Below, piece after piece: positions 34,071-43,816 of a stretch of DNA of 64,000 nt. The position numbers and the translations under genes were made by a program. Positions within the stretch are counted from its first letter, which is position 1, and every line of letters starts with the position of its first letter. The notes under the pieces were generated by a model. It did not search any database and was not told the origin of the DNA. It saw only the letters and a program-made list of their open reading frames with translations. Source of the stretch: Anaerohabitans sp964387285 (lineage in GTDB: Bacteria; Zhuqueibacterota; Zhuqueibacteria; Residuimicrobiales; Residuimicrobiaceae); assembly GCA_964387285.1 (NCBI GenBank), contig CAYLWO010000006.1, positions 62,001 to 126,000 of the forward strand, in the 5' to 3' direction.

Positions 34071-35296
34071 CTTTTGAAATTCCTCGCCAATTCCATGAAT
34101 ATTTCCACATCGTTTTCTATTTTTGATTTCAATCCATCAAAATAAAAAACCCGCATGGGAAAACCGTGCAACTCGCGGCTGACGCGCGGATAAACCGCTT
34201 CACAAACAATGCCGTTCATGCAGGTAAAGGGACTGATGTCGATGACGCCGTGAGCGCCCTTTTCATAATACCAGATGGCTTTGCCCATACTGACCACCAT
34301 CTCGCCATGCGCGCCTTCACGCGGCAAATAAGGCCGGCTGCGTTCCAATACCTCGGTAATGTGTGCAGGTTCCGGGCGATGGGCAAACTCTTTGACAAAC
34401 GGTTTGAGCAACGCGCATTCATCAGAGGCCATGACTGTCTGCTTGATCTTGGCGCCCAGCATGCTGAAAGACAAACGCTTGCCGTTGCGTATGAGCCGTT
34501 TTTCGGCTTCATCGTTGGTATACCATACCCATTCGGATACGTCGGACATCCACGCCTCGCCGCCGAATTTTTCCACCAAACGTACAACAGAGTCATTGCT
34601 AAACTCGTCCAAACGGCAAAAAATCTCACCGACGATGCCGATAACCAGTTTTTGTTGCGTCCGATCCTGCGGAATCGACCTGAAATCATCACGAACCTTT
34701 TCCAACTCATGGATCATCAGGGTTAATCGTTTAGCATGAGATATTTGCGGAACAGCAATGGCCTCACAAAGCAAAGCCAAAGACTTTTTATAAACTTTAT
34801 CGGCATCGCCGGGATTTTTTTCATACGGTCGGGTTGTCAACAACATCTTGCGCAACGCGTCCGAAGCCACTACCGCACGCCAACCGGTGCGCACCAACTC
34901 TTGTGCATGCTCGCCGATATCCCTGTAACCATCGGTGCTGGAAGGCGCAAACAAGAGCACGTCCGCTTCGCCGCGCAATTTGAACACCTTGCGGGCCAAA
35001 GGCAAATAATGACCGAATCGGCATGGCCCATTGGAGGTCGGCAGCATAATGGCGGTCCTGGCCGGGTCATAATCCGGCAAGGCGGTGATCTGCAACAAGC
35101 TGCCCAGGGTCACTGCCTCGGGCAAACATTCATCGCCGGATAGCCATTTTTTCGCCAGATTAAAACCTGTTTCATCCGCATCAGGCGCCGTGCGCGCATT
35201 CACGCCTATTGAGCGAAAAGCGGCTGCCATGCAGGCTGCGCCTTCCAGAGACATTTGTGGAATATACAACGTTCTATTTTTCAGAGAACCGGACAT
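34067..35296 (-). CDS. HgdB/DUF2229-like protein (2-hydroxyacyl-CoA dehydratase D-component-like)
   Basis: The 409-residue protein resembles the C-terminal part of the giant activase-related proteins: YIPQMSLEGAACMAAAFRSIG, a Cys-bearing LSGDECLPEAVTLGSLLQI, SNGPCRFGHYLPLARKV, GIVGEIFCRLDEFSNDSVV, and ISPFTCMNGIVCEAVYPRVS. These Cys-containing blocks match the 2-hydroxyglutaryl-CoA dehydratase/benzoyl-CoA reductase subunit fold, where they hold an Fe-S cluster. In many clostridia and deltaproteobacteria this domain is fused to the double ATPase found here as the next gene upstream (35449-38472); here it is split off. Function of the complex is not established. Confidence 0.8.
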   Translation of the reverse strand: MSGSLKNRTLYIPQMSLEGAACMAAAFRSIGVNARTAPDADETGFNLAKKWLSGDECLPEAVTLGSLLQITALPDYDPARTAIMLPTSNGPCRFGHYLPLARKVFKLRGEADVLLFAPSSTDGYRDIGEHAQELVRTGWRAVVASDALRKMLLTTRPYEKNPGDADKVYKKSLALLCEAIAVPQISHAKRLTLMIHELEKVRDDFRSIPQDRTQQKLVIGIVGEIFCRLDEFSNDSVVRLVEKFGGEAWMSDVSEWVWYTNDEAEKRLIRNGKRLSFSMLGAKIKQTVMASDECALLKPFVKEFAHRPEPAHITEVLERSRPYLPREGAHGEMVVSMGKAIWYYEKGAHGVIDISPFTCMNGIVCEAVYPRVSRELHGFPMRVFYFDGLKSKIENDVEIFMELARNFKR

Positions 35297-35336
35297 TACT
35301 TTATCCTAAAAAGATGAATTCAGAATCTTGATAAAA

Positions 35337-35431
35337 GCGAACACGGATTGAACGGATAAGACAGATTTGAACGGATAAACAAAAAAATACTATCCGTTTT
35401 GATCCGTTTCATCCGTTCTATCCGCGTTCGC
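35337..35431. repeat. Long imperfect inverted repeat with internal direct units
   Basis: The left arm runs GCGAACACGGATTGAACGGA... (35337-35380) and the right arm ...ATCCGTTCTATCCGCGTTCG (35391-35431). Each arm contains short repeats of GAACGGATAA or TTATCCGTTC type. It fills the spacer between the two activase-related genes and could fold into a long stem in the transcript. Confidence 0.75.
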
Positions 35432-35448
35432 TCTTTGAATAACGGTCC

Positions 35449-38400
35449 TCAAGACCCGGCTTTTAGCACACCCTTGCTCTGCAAAAACGCCTCACAGCGC
35501 GTCAGGATGCCGGCGTCGTTGCTGTGCTCATCAAACTGCAAGGTCAAATAAGGCGCAGCCAAAGCATCGCGGACAAAATGTTTGATGTAGGAATCCGGTC
35601 CGCATTTAAAATTAGTAATATAAATTAAATGCAAATTTTTCTGCCTGCTGATCCAGACCGCGGTTTGCAGAATCTTCCGACCGTAATTCCAAAACATGTT
35701 TTCATGAAACGGCGTTACATCGATGCCTTCATATGGAACAAAATCCATCGGAATGACGTCAACGCCGTACTGATCGCGCAATTTCAGCGGGACGTTTAGA
35801 TTCAATCCCGGATCATACAGATTATAGGCCCGACCAACCAATATAACAGCCGAACCTTTCTGCTCCTGCAACATCTGCAGCGCCTGTTGACCGGTTGATT
35901 TTACCCGGCGCATAAAGGCGCGCTGTACCTCATACGCCGTCCGCACGGCAGCACGATGATATTTGCGGGAGATTCCCCAAGCTCGCGCCATCTCATAGAG
36001 CGAGGCTTCGACGCTCTCCTCGCCGTCGCGAAACCGCACTACCGGCGACAGCAAGCGCCGGCGCCACTCTTCATGAGGCGCGCTGTTCTTCAACACCAGC
36101 GGCAGGGTTTGTCCCCAGGGACAGAACCAGGATTCGGTGTGCATGAATTCTGTTTCACTGTTAATGGCGTTGGCAACAAAAACATAATCCGTCTTTTTCT
36201 CCTCCAACAGCTGCACTACATGGCCGTGGCCGGCAATGATGGGGAAACAGGGTTCGGCAATGCAATGTTCACGCGCCAGCGCCAGCAGAGGTCTGTTGGT
36301 CGTTTCGGTAACCACCAGGGCCGCGCCCAGCGCGCCAAAATAGCCGCGCCAAAAAGGAAACCGGTCATAATAATACATGGCTCTGGGAAAACCAATAGTC
36401 AATCCCAAACCGTTTGGCGTAGGCGGATCCTGTTCCAGTAGACGATTATAGGCGGTGATCAAATCGGGTAAAACCGCTCTTCTATTGGTTAGCGCCTTTT
36501 TGCGATAGCGATCCGAGCATTTGTCTCCCCAAAAGGTCTTTTCACCGTTTACCGTCACCTGCTGAATTTCGCAATGATTAGAACATCCCTTGCACTGAAA
36601 ATGGCTGATGGAAAAAGAGACCTGCAAATCGAACCCGTGAAACCGGCTCGACGGCCGGCAGCCGGCCATCTTTTCCCTGGCGAGCAGCGCGGCGCCGATG
36701 GCGCCCATGACGCCGTTGTGCGGCGGTACGATGATGCGTTTCTGCAAAGAACCGGCAAAGGCTGCGGCCACGGCCTTGTTGTACGCCGTACCGCCCTGGA
36801 AATATATCTTGTCGCCGATATGCCGTCCGCGCACAACGCGGTTTAAATAATTCTGCACCACGCTGTAGGCCAAGCCCGCGGCAATGTCTTTCTTGGCCAC
36901 ACCCTGCTGAAGATGGGCTGCCACGTCCTTTTCCATAAACACAGTGCAGCGCTCGCCCATTTGCACCGGCGCGTCGGAAGAAAAGGCCAATTCGGCAAAT
37001 TCGTCGACAATGGAAATGCCCAGTTTGGTCGCCTGTTCTTCGAGAAAAGAGCCGGTACCGGCAGCACAGGCCTCGTTCATGGTGAAATCAACCACCACGC
37101 CGTTTTCAATGGAGATGAATTTGGCATCCTGACCGCCGATCTCGAAAATGGTGTCCACCTGGCTGGCGTAAAGATGTTCTGCAATAAAAGCAGCGCCGGT
37201 TTTATGCGCGGTAATCTCGTCATTGACCGCGTCAGCGCCGACCAGCTCGCCGGCCAGTTCCCGCCCAGAACCTGTAGTGCCCACCGCCAACACGCGAACG
37301 CGCTCAGCCCATTTTTTCTTCCAATGGCCGAGTTCGCGTTGCACCACTTCTACCGGGCGGCCGTCGGTACGTGTATAAATTTCATCCAACACCCAACCCT
37401 GTTCATCCAGCAAGACCAAATTGGTGCTGACCGAACCAACGTCAATGCCCAAATAGACATCGATCCTCCTGTTCGATAACGGCTGCACGGCCGGCGGTTG
37501 CGGAAACTCGACCAGATCCAAAGACAATCGCGAAGGCCTATAATCGGTCTTGTCCGCCTGCTTCCTCGTCGCTGTCAGGCAACCGATGTTAGCGTCAAAA
37601 GATTGCTGACAAGACAATACGGCGCATCCTAAAGCGGCTGCATAAATATGCTCGGCCGGAACCAAAAGCTCATTTTCCTGCAGATTGAGGATTTCACGCA
37701 TGGCCTGGACCACGCCGGCATTGGCCGCTACGCCGCCAACCAGGGCCACCGGCGGTTCGATGGTTTTGCCGCGCAAAATGGCGCCCTTGTAATTGCGCAC
37801 GACCGCTTCACACAATCCTTTAAAAATGGCTGCCGGCGAGTAACCCCGTTGTTGCGCATGCACCATATCCGATTTGGCAAAAACGGAACAACGACCGGCA
37901 ATATTGGCCGCGGTGTCAGCGGTTAACACCAGGGGACCGATCTCTTGCACCTGAAAGCGCAGACGTTGTGCCTGTTGATCAATAAACGAACCGGTGCCGG
38001 CAGCACAGTCACCGTTGCGTTCGTAATCGATGATCGCCGGCGCCTGATCGTCTGTTGCGCCGGCCACTCGGATATAGCGCGAGTTGTCGCCGCCGATCTC
38101 TAAAACCGTTTTCACATTCGGCAAAAGCGCTGTTACGCCGTAGGTCGCTGCCTTGAATTCGTTGATATAGGGCACTTTTAACTGTTCGCTGATAATTTTA
38201 CCATGACTGCCGGTAACCTGCAAGGACAGCGGATGTGGCCATTCTTGTATCATTGCCAACAACAGGCTTGCCGCGTGAAAAGGATCGCCCATCACTTTTA
38301 CACGGCCGGCAAACAACCAACCGTTGCGAAAAGGCCGCACGATTTCAAAATGGCCTGCATAATCGCCATCAGGCCGTTTATGGGAAAGCACGACCAATTT

Positions 38401-38472
38401 CGCTTCCACCGAACCGAGATCCAAGCCCAAGGTGGTTCGTTGCACTGAATTAAAACTCATATCTACTTTCAT
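35449..38472 (-). CDS. Tandem BadF/HgdC-type ATPase with DUF2229 domain (acyl-CoA dehydratase activase-related)
   Basis: The 1007-residue protein contains two ASKHA ATPase domains. The first: TLGLDLGSVEAKLVVLS, LEIGGDNSRYIRV, CAAGTGSFIDQQAQRL and IAGRCSVFAKSD. The second: YLGIDVGSVSTNLVLLDEQG, FEIGGQDAKFISIENGVV, CAAGTGSFLEEQATKLG and MGERCTVFMEKD. The Cys pair in each half (CAAGTG and GRC/GERC) matches the cysteines that bridge a [4Fe-4S] cluster in the HgdC dimer, so this chain may form an intramolecular pseudo-dimer with up to two cluster sites. A Cys-rich segment (CKGCSNHCEI) and a DUF2229 domain (IGFPRAMYYYDRFPFWRGYF) follow. ATP-driven low-potential electron transfer is the family role. 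No dehydratase or reductase substrate subunits are nearby. It starts 1 bp after nadA; Met5 at 38460 is an alternative. Confidence 0.88.
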   Translation of the reverse strand: MKVDMSFNSVQRTTLGLDLGSVEAKLVVLSHKRPDGDYAGHFEIVRPFRNGWLFAGRVKVMGDPFHAASLLLAMIQEWPHPLSLQVTGSHGKIISEQLKVPYINEFKAATYGVTALLPNVKTVLEIGGDNSRYIRVAGATDDQAPAIIDYERNGDCAAGTGSFIDQQAQRLRFQVQEIGPLVLTADTAANIAGRCSVFAKSDMVHAQQRGYSPAAIFKGLCEAVVRNYKGAILRGKTIEPPVALVGGVAANAGVVQAMREILNLQENELLVPAEHIYAAALGCAVLSCQQSFDANIGCLTATRKQADKTDYRPSRLSLDLVEFPQPPAVQPLSNRRIDVYLGIDVGSVSTNLVLLDEQGWVLDEIYTRTDGRPVEVVQRELGHWKKKWAERVRVLAVGTTGSGRELAGELVGADAVNDEITAHKTGAAFIAEHLYASQVDTIFEIGGQDAKFISIENGVVVDFTMNEACAAGTGSFLEEQATKLGISIVDEFAELAFSSDAPVQMGERCTVFMEKDVAAHLQQGVAKKDIAAGLAYSVVQNYLNRVVRGRHIGDKIYFQGGTAYNKAVAAAFAGSLQKRIIVPPHNGVMGAIGAALLAREKMAGCRPSSRFHGFDLQVSFSISHFQCKGCSNHCEIQQVTVNGEKTFWGDKCSDRYRKKALTNRRAVLPDLITAYNRLLEQDPPTPNGLGLTIGFPRAMYYYDRFPFWRGYFGALGAALVVTETTNRPLLALAREHCIAEPCFPIIAGHGHVVQLLEEKKTDYVFVANAINSETEFMHTESWFCPWGQTLPLVLKNSAPHEEWRRRLLSPVVRFRDGEESVEASLYEMARAWGISRKYHRAAVRTAYEVQRAFMRRVKSTGQQALQMLQEQKGSAVILVGRAYNLYDPGLNLNVPLKLRDQYGVDVIPMDFVPYEGIDVTPFHENMFWNYGRKILQTAVWISRQKNLHLIYITNFKCGPDSYIKHFVRDALAAPYLTLQFDEHSNDAGILTRCEAFLQSKGVLKAGS

Positions 38473-38473
38473 C

Positions 38474-39520
38474 TTAACCGATTTCCAACATTCTCTGCAC
38501 GGCCCGCAACGCGCGCAGCCGAATCTCCTCCTCCACCTCGACCACGTATTGCGTCTTTTGCAAAGATTTCAGCGTGTCCTCCAGAGTGATTTCATTCATA
38601 TGCGGACAACGGACACTGCACAGGCGCAGCATCTCTTTGCCGGGATTTTCCGCAGCGATATTGTCTGCCATGCTGCACTCTGTTAGCAGTAAATAGTGCG
38701 GCGCCCGCGTCTGTTGTACATACCTGATCATGGCAGAGGTAGAGCCGCTAAAATCCGCGGCCGACGTCACCTCAGGCCTGCACTCGGGATGCGCCAGGAT
38801 AACGACGTCGGGAAATTGTTTGCGGATATTGACAACATCTTCAACCGTGAATTTGTCGTGCACCTCGCATTTGCCGTCCCAACCGATCATGGCATATTCC
38901 AGATTTCCTGTTGGCGGTCGCAGACCCTCCGCGGTTTTAATCGGAAAGATTATTTTTTTCTTTGTTTCTTTAGCGACATTGCCGGCCAGATACTGATCAG
39001 GCAAGAAAATGACCTTGTCGCTTTTCAGCGATTGCACCACCTTGACCGCGTTGCCGGAGGTGCAACAGATATCGCTCTCCGCCTTGACATCCGCATAGGT
39101 GTTGATATAGGTCACCACCGGCACGCCGGGATACATTTGGCGCAACTGCCGCACATCCGCAGCCGTGATGCTCTCAGCCAGAGAACAGCCGGCTTTTGGC
39201 GAGGGAATGAGCACCGTCTTTTTCGGACTCAGAATTTTTGCGGTCTCGGCCATAAAGCGTACACCGCAAAAAATAATGATCTCCTTGTCCGTTTTGGCAG
39301 CCTGGCGGCTCAATTCCAGGGAATCGCCTTTAAAATCAGGCACGGACAAGTACAACGCCGGCTCCATATAATTATGACCCAGGATCACGGCATTGCGTTC
39401 CTCTTTAAGCCGATTAATCTCAACGGCTAATTCGGCCTTGTAGCGTATTTCCGCGGCTGGAATAACGTTATGCAGTCTATCCTGCAGCATTTGCCGCATG
39501 GATTCAAAATCCGTATTCAT
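38474..39520 (-). CDS. nadA: Quinolinate synthase
   Basis: The 348-residue protein condenses iminoaspartate with dihydroxyacetone phosphate to quinolinate in NAD biosynthesis. Conserved parts: NAVILGHNYMEPALY, FCGVRFMAETAKILSP (first cluster Cys), CTSGNAVKVV (second), AHPECRPEVTSAADFSGST and the final VRCPHMNEITLEDTLKSL (third Cys). Length and motifs match the family fully. nadB and nadC are not in this window. It is upstream of and nearly contiguous with the double ATPase gene. Confidence 0.96.
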   Translation of the reverse strand: MNTDFESMRQMLQDRLHNVIPAAEIRYKAELAVEINRLKEERNAVILGHNYMEPALYLSVPDFKGDSLELSRQAAKTDKEIIIFCGVRFMAETAKILSPKKTVLIPSPKAGCSLAESITAADVRQLRQMYPGVPVVTYINTYADVKAESDICCTSGNAVKVVQSLKSDKVIFLPDQYLAGNVAKETKKKIIFPIKTAEGLRPPTGNLEYAMIGWDGKCEVHDKFTVEDVVNIRKQFPDVVILAHPECRPEVTSAADFSGSTSAMIRYVQQTRAPHYLLLTECSMADNIAAENPGKEMLRLCSVRCPHMNEITLEDTLKSLQKTQYVVEVEEEIRLRALRAVQRMLEIG

Positions 39521-39670
39521 AGCTCACCATGTTTAAATTATGCAGAACCTTATGCAAATACATTCGTTTTACTTTTAAAATAATATAAAAATTAGTTATA
39601 TTAAAGGTTTAAAGCAAGCAGGAATTGGCGCTTTTCCAGCCCTGATGGGGATATCAAGTAAGGACAAGGT

Positions 39671-40732
39671 ATGAACAAAAAGCGAACCTGGATTATATTT
39701 CTCATTGTGTTATTGCTCCTAGCACTGAACAAATGGCGGCCCTGGGAGAAAAAACAAATGGAAACCAGCGGCCGTGGGCGCAGTGGGGCGAGCGTTACAA
39801 ATGTGCGCGCGCATCTGATCGAACCGCGGGATATAGAAAATGAGATAACCGCCACCGGGTCCATTCTGGCCGATGAATCGGTTACCTTGACCAATGAGAT
39901 TTCCGGCAGAGTGACGGCCATCTATTTTAAAGAAGGCCGGCATGTTAAAAAAGGAGAGTTGCTGTTACAGCTTTACGATGCGGATCTGCAGGCGCAACGG
40001 GAACGCGCCGAAGCGCAACTCAAACTGGCTGTGGATATAGAAGCGCGGCAAAAAAAACAATTGGACATGGAGGCCATCAGCCTGGAGGAGTATGAGACCG
40101 CACTCAACCGCCTGCACACAGCCAAAGCGGATGTCCAACTCATTCAGGCGCAGATCATCAAGAGTCGCATCACCGCTCCTTTTGACGGCATCATTGGCCT
40201 GCGCTATGTCAGCGAAGGCGCTTATCTGTCGCCCGGCGTCCGCATCGCCACCCTGATAGCTTTAAATCCGATAAAAATCGATTTTGCCGTTCCTGAACGT
40301 TTTTACGCGTTGCTGGCGGATGATTTGCCCATCCGTTTTCGCATTCAGGGTCTGGCGGATGAATACAGCGGAAAAATTTATGCGGTAGAACCGGAAATCG
40401 ACACAGACATTCGCAGCGTTCGTTGCCGCGCCGTGTGCCCCAATCCCGATGGCCTCATCAAACCCGGTGCCTTCGCCGAGGTCACCATTCCTTTAAAAAA
40501 ACTGGCCGGTGCGCTTATGATCCCCAGCGAAGCTTTGATTCCAGACGCGCAAAAGCAATCGGTTTTTGTCGTCAAGAACAATAAAGTGCAAACGCGGAAC
40601 GTGGTGACCGGCTTGCGTACTTCGGAAACCGTGCAGATTCTATCCGGTTTATCCGCCGGCGACACGGTGCTGACCACCGGTCTGCTGCAGGTCCGGCCCG
40701 GCAGTGCGGTCAGAGTGACGGAACTGAATTAG
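39671..40732 (+). CDS. RND efflux periplasmic adaptor (membrane fusion protein)
   Basis: The 353-residue protein has an N-terminal membrane anchor (WIIFLIVLLLLALNKW), a lipoyl/biotinyl-like half (LTNEISGRVTAIYFKEG, KKGELLLQLYDADLQAQ), a coiled-coil hairpin (about 110-165), the second lipoyl half (KSRITAPFDGIIGLRYVSEG), and beta-barrel plus membrane-proximal domains (NVVTGLRTSETVQILSGL). It links the inner-membrane pump encoded 12 bp downstream to TolC. An AAGGACAAGG Shine-Dalgarno stretch precedes the ATG. Confidence 0.93.
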   Translation: MNKKRTWIIFLIVLLLLALNKWRPWEKKQMETSGRGRSGASVTNVRAHLIEPRDIENEITATGSILADESVTLTNEISGRVTAIYFKEGRHVKKGELLLQLYDADLQAQRERAEAQLKLAVDIEARQKKQLDMEAISLEEYETALNRLHTAKADVQLIQAQIIKSRITAPFDGIIGLRYVSEGAYLSPGVRIATLIALNPIKIDFAVPERFYALLADDLPIRFRIQGLADEYSGKIYAVEPEIDTDIRSVRCRAVCPNPDGLIKPGAFAEVTIPLKKLAGALMIPSEALIPDAQKQSVFVVKNNKVQTRNVVTGLRTSETVQILSGLSAGDTVLTTGLLQVRPGSAVRVTELN

Positions 40733-40744
40733 GGAGTCCAACAA

Positions 40745-43700
40745 ATGAGTCTATCCGCTGTCAGCATCCGTCGGCCGGTTCTGGCCATCGTCATGTCCCT
40801 GTTCATCGTTCTGTTCGGTTTTATCGGCTATACCTTTCTCGGCGTGCGTGAATATCCCAGCGTGGATCCGCCCATCATTACGGTTAGTTCCTCCTACACC
40901 GGCGCCAACGCCGATGTCATAGAATCGCAGATCACCGAGCCTCTGGAAGAATCCTTGAGCGGCATCGAGGGCATCCGCACCCTCTCATCCATGAGCCGGG
41001 AAGGGCGATCCAACATCACCGTAGAGTTTAACCTGGATACGGATCTGGAAACCGCGGCAAACGATGTGCGCGATCGCGTTTCACGCGCCATGCAATACCT
41101 GCCGCCGGACGCCGACACGCCCATCGTCACCAAATCGGACGCAGATGCGACTCCGATTTGTTATCTCAATGTGATGAGCGATCGCCGCAATCTCCTGGAC
41201 CTGACCGATATCGCCATGAATAATTTTCGTGAAAAGTTGCGCACCATCCCCGGAGTCAGCGAAGTGCAATTGTGGGGCGCCAAATCCTATTCCATGCGTT
41301 TGTGGTTTGATCCGGTCAAATTAGCGGGTTTTAACCTGACTTTGATGGATGTCGAGGCCGCTCTCAGTCGAGAAAATGTAGAATTGCCTTCCGGCCGCAT
41401 TGATGGCAGGGCAACGGAACTGACCGTGCGCACCATGGGCCGTTTGAACACTCCGGAAGAGTACAACAATCTGATCATCAGAGAAAGCTACGGCACGGTC
41501 ATCCGGCTCAAAGACGTGGGTTATGCCGAGTTTGGGCCGGAAAATTATCGCACCATTATGAAACGGGATCGGGTCCCTACGGTTGGTCTGGTGCTCATTC
41601 CCCAGCCCGGCGCCAATTATATCGAAATTCTGGATGAATTCTATGTTCGTCTGGAACAGATGAGAAAGGATTTGCCGCCGGACATCACTTTAAGCATCGG
41701 CTTTGATAACTCTAAATATATTCGTAAATCCATTAAAGAAGTTGCAGAAACGGTGATCACCGCGTTTGCTCTGGTGGTGTTGATCATTTTTCTGTTTTTA
41801 CGCGACTGGCGCACCACTGTTATCCCGGTCATTGCCATCCCCATTTCGCTTATCAGTGCGTTTTTCATCATGTACATCGCCGATTTTTCCATCAACGTGT
41901 TGACTTTGCTCGGCATTGTCCTGGCCATCGGCATGGTGGTGGATGACGCCATTGTGGTTCTGGAAAATATCTATGCCAAAGTCGAGGGGCATATGCCGCC
42001 GCTGGCTGCAGCTGTGGCCGGTTCGAAAGAGGTGTACTTTGCCATCATCTCTACCACCGTGGCGCTGGCTGCCGTGTTTCTGCCGGTGATTTTTCTCGAG
42101 GGTCTTATCGGCCGGTTGTTTCGCGAATTCGGCATTGTGCTTGCCGGGTCCATCATTGTCTCGGCATTTATTTCCCTGACCTTGACGCCGATGATGTCAT
42201 CGCGCATCCTTCGTGAAAAAGAAAAGCACAGCCGCTTTTACTACTGGTCCGAACCTTTTTTTCTAAAGGTAACCGGCAGCTATCGTAATGTATTGTCGCG
42301 TTTCATGAAAAAGCGCTGGCTGGGATTTGTCGGCATGGCTTTGTCTTTGGCATTAATCATCCTTATCGGTGCGGTATTGCCGCGCGAGCTGTCGCCCTAT
42401 GAAGATCGCAGCAGCATACAAATACGCGCCACCGGACCGGAAGGATTGTCTTTTGAATACATGAGCCGTTATATGGATGACCTGGTGCAACTGGTGGAAG
42501 AAAATGTTCCGGAGCGCGCCATTCTGATGAGCATGACCTCGCCGGGATCAGGCTCTTCGAACAACGGTTTTGTCCGACTCACATTGAAAGAACCGGAAGA
42601 ACGCATTAGAACGCAACAGGAAATTGCCGACCAGTTGACTCCACCGGTAAATCAACTTTCCGGTGCGCGTGCGTTTGTTGCCCAGGATCAGTCGCTCAGC
42701 ACCAGTAGACGCACTTCGTTGCCGGTGCAATTCGTTATCCAGGCCGCCAATTTTCAGAGACTGGCAGAGGTTTTGCCCAAATTTCTTGAAGAAGCGCGCA
42801 AAGATCCAACCTTCAATTATGTCGACACGGATCTGAAATTTAACAAACCGGAAGTTGAGATCATCATCAATCGTGAACGCAGTCGCACACTGGGAGTTTC
42901 TGCCAGAGATATCTCCCAAACCCTGCGCCTGGCCTACAGCGGCCAACGCTGGGGTTACTTTATTCGCAACGCCAAGCAATACCAGATAATCGGTCAGGTT
43001 GGCCGCAGCGATCGCGACGAACCCATGGATCTGAAAATGCTGTACGTACGAAATAAAAATAATGAAATGGTCCGTTTGGACAATCTGGTGGAGGTGCGGG
43101 AAAGCAGCCGGCCGCCCACGCTCTATCGATTCAATCGTTATGTTTCCGCCACAGTTTTAGCCGGCCTGGTGCGCGGCAAGACCATAGGCGACGGCATTGC
43201 GGCCATGGATCAAATCGCCAAACGCACTCTGGATGAATCCTTTCGCACTGATTTAAGCGGCCCCTCGCGGGATTTCAGCGAAAGTTCCTCCAGCATTCTC
43301 TTCGCCTTTTCTCTGGCGTTGGTGTTGATTTTCCTGATTCTGGCGGCGCAATTTGAAAGTTTTCGCGATCCCTTCATCATCATGTTCACTGTGCCGTTGG
43401 CCATCGCCGGCGCATTTCTGTCTCTCTGGTATTTCGGCAAGACGCTCAATATTTTCAGCGAAATCGGCATGATCATGCTGATCGGTCTGGTTACCAAAAA
43501 CGGCATTTTGATTGTCGAGTTTGCCAACCAACGCCGTGCACAGGGATTGTCGATTCAGGATGCAGTCCAGGACGCTGCTGTCGCCCGTTTTCGACCGATC
43601 GTAATGACCAGTCTGTCCACCTTTTTGGGCATTTTACCCATTGCCCTGGCTCTGGGTGCGGGCAGTGAAAGCCGTATTCCCATGGGCATTGCCGTATGCG

Positions 43701-43816
43701 GCGGCCTGGTGTTTTCGACCTTTTTAACCTTGTTTATCATCCCGGCGATTTACAGCTATTTTTCCAAATCAAACCGTTCCTTTGAACATATGCAGGTACA
43801 GGAAAACGCGTCATGA
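40745..43816 (+). CDS. RND multidrug efflux transporter permease (AcrB/MexB type)
   Basis: The 1023-residue protein has the 12-helix RND plan with two large periplasmic loops. Family landmarks: N-terminal RRPVLAIVMSLFIVLFGFIG, VREYPSVDPPIITVSSSYTG, the proton-relay helix GIVLAIGMVVDDAIVVLEN with its Asp pair, the FLRDWRTTVIPVIAIPISL segment, and the C-terminal LIGLVTKNGILIVEFANQ and FRPIVMTSLSTFLGILPIA repeats. It is the H+-driven pump of the tripartite system with the adaptor upstream and the TolC protein overlapping its 3' end by 4 bp. Substrates cannot be predicted. Confidence 0.95.
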   Translation: MSLSAVSIRRPVLAIVMSLFIVLFGFIGYTFLGVREYPSVDPPIITVSSSYTGANADVIESQITEPLEESLSGIEGIRTLSSMSREGRSNITVEFNLDTDLETAANDVRDRVSRAMQYLPPDADTPIVTKSDADATPICYLNVMSDRRNLLDLTDIAMNNFREKLRTIPGVSEVQLWGAKSYSMRLWFDPVKLAGFNLTLMDVEAALSRENVELPSGRIDGRATELTVRTMGRLNTPEEYNNLIIRESYGTVIRLKDVGYAEFGPENYRTIMKRDRVPTVGLVLIPQPGANYIEILDEFYVRLEQMRKDLPPDITLSIGFDNSKYIRKSIKEVAETVITAFALVVLIIFLFLRDWRTTVIPVIAIPISLISAFFIMYIADFSINVLTLLGIVLAIGMVVDDAIVVLENIYAKVEGHMPPLAAAVAGSKEVYFAIISTTVALAAVFLPVIFLEGLIGRLFREFGIVLAGSIIVSAFISLTLTPMMSSRILREKEKHSRFYYWSEPFFLKVTGSYRNVLSRFMKKRWLGFVGMALSLALIILIGAVLPRELSPYEDRSSIQIRATGPEGLSFEYMSRYMDDLVQLVEENVPERAILMSMTSPGSGSSNNGFVRLTLKEPEERIRTQQEIADQLTPPVNQLSGARAFVAQDQSLSTSRRTSLPVQFVIQAANFQRLAEVLPKFLEEARKDPTFNYVDTDLKFNKPEVEIIINRERSRTLGVSARDISQTLRLAYSGQRWGYFIRNAKQYQIIGQVGRSDRDEPMDLKMLYVRNKNNEMVRLDNLVEVRESSRPPTLYRFNRYVSATVLAGLVRGKTIGDGIAAMDQIAKRTLDESFRTDLSGPSRDFSESSSSILFAFSLALVLIFLILAAQFESFRDPFIIMFTVPLAIAGAFLSLWYFGKTLNIFSEIGMIMLIGLVTKNGILIVEFANQRRAQGLSIQDAVQDAAVARFRPIVMTSLSTFLGILPIALALGAGSESRIPMGIAVCGGLVFSTFLTLFIIPAIYSYFSKSNRSFEHMQVQENAS

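Noticed and set aside
35337..35431. Attachment site or IS terminal repeats
   Set aside because: No transposase or integrase lies between or beside the arms, and no target duplication is visible.
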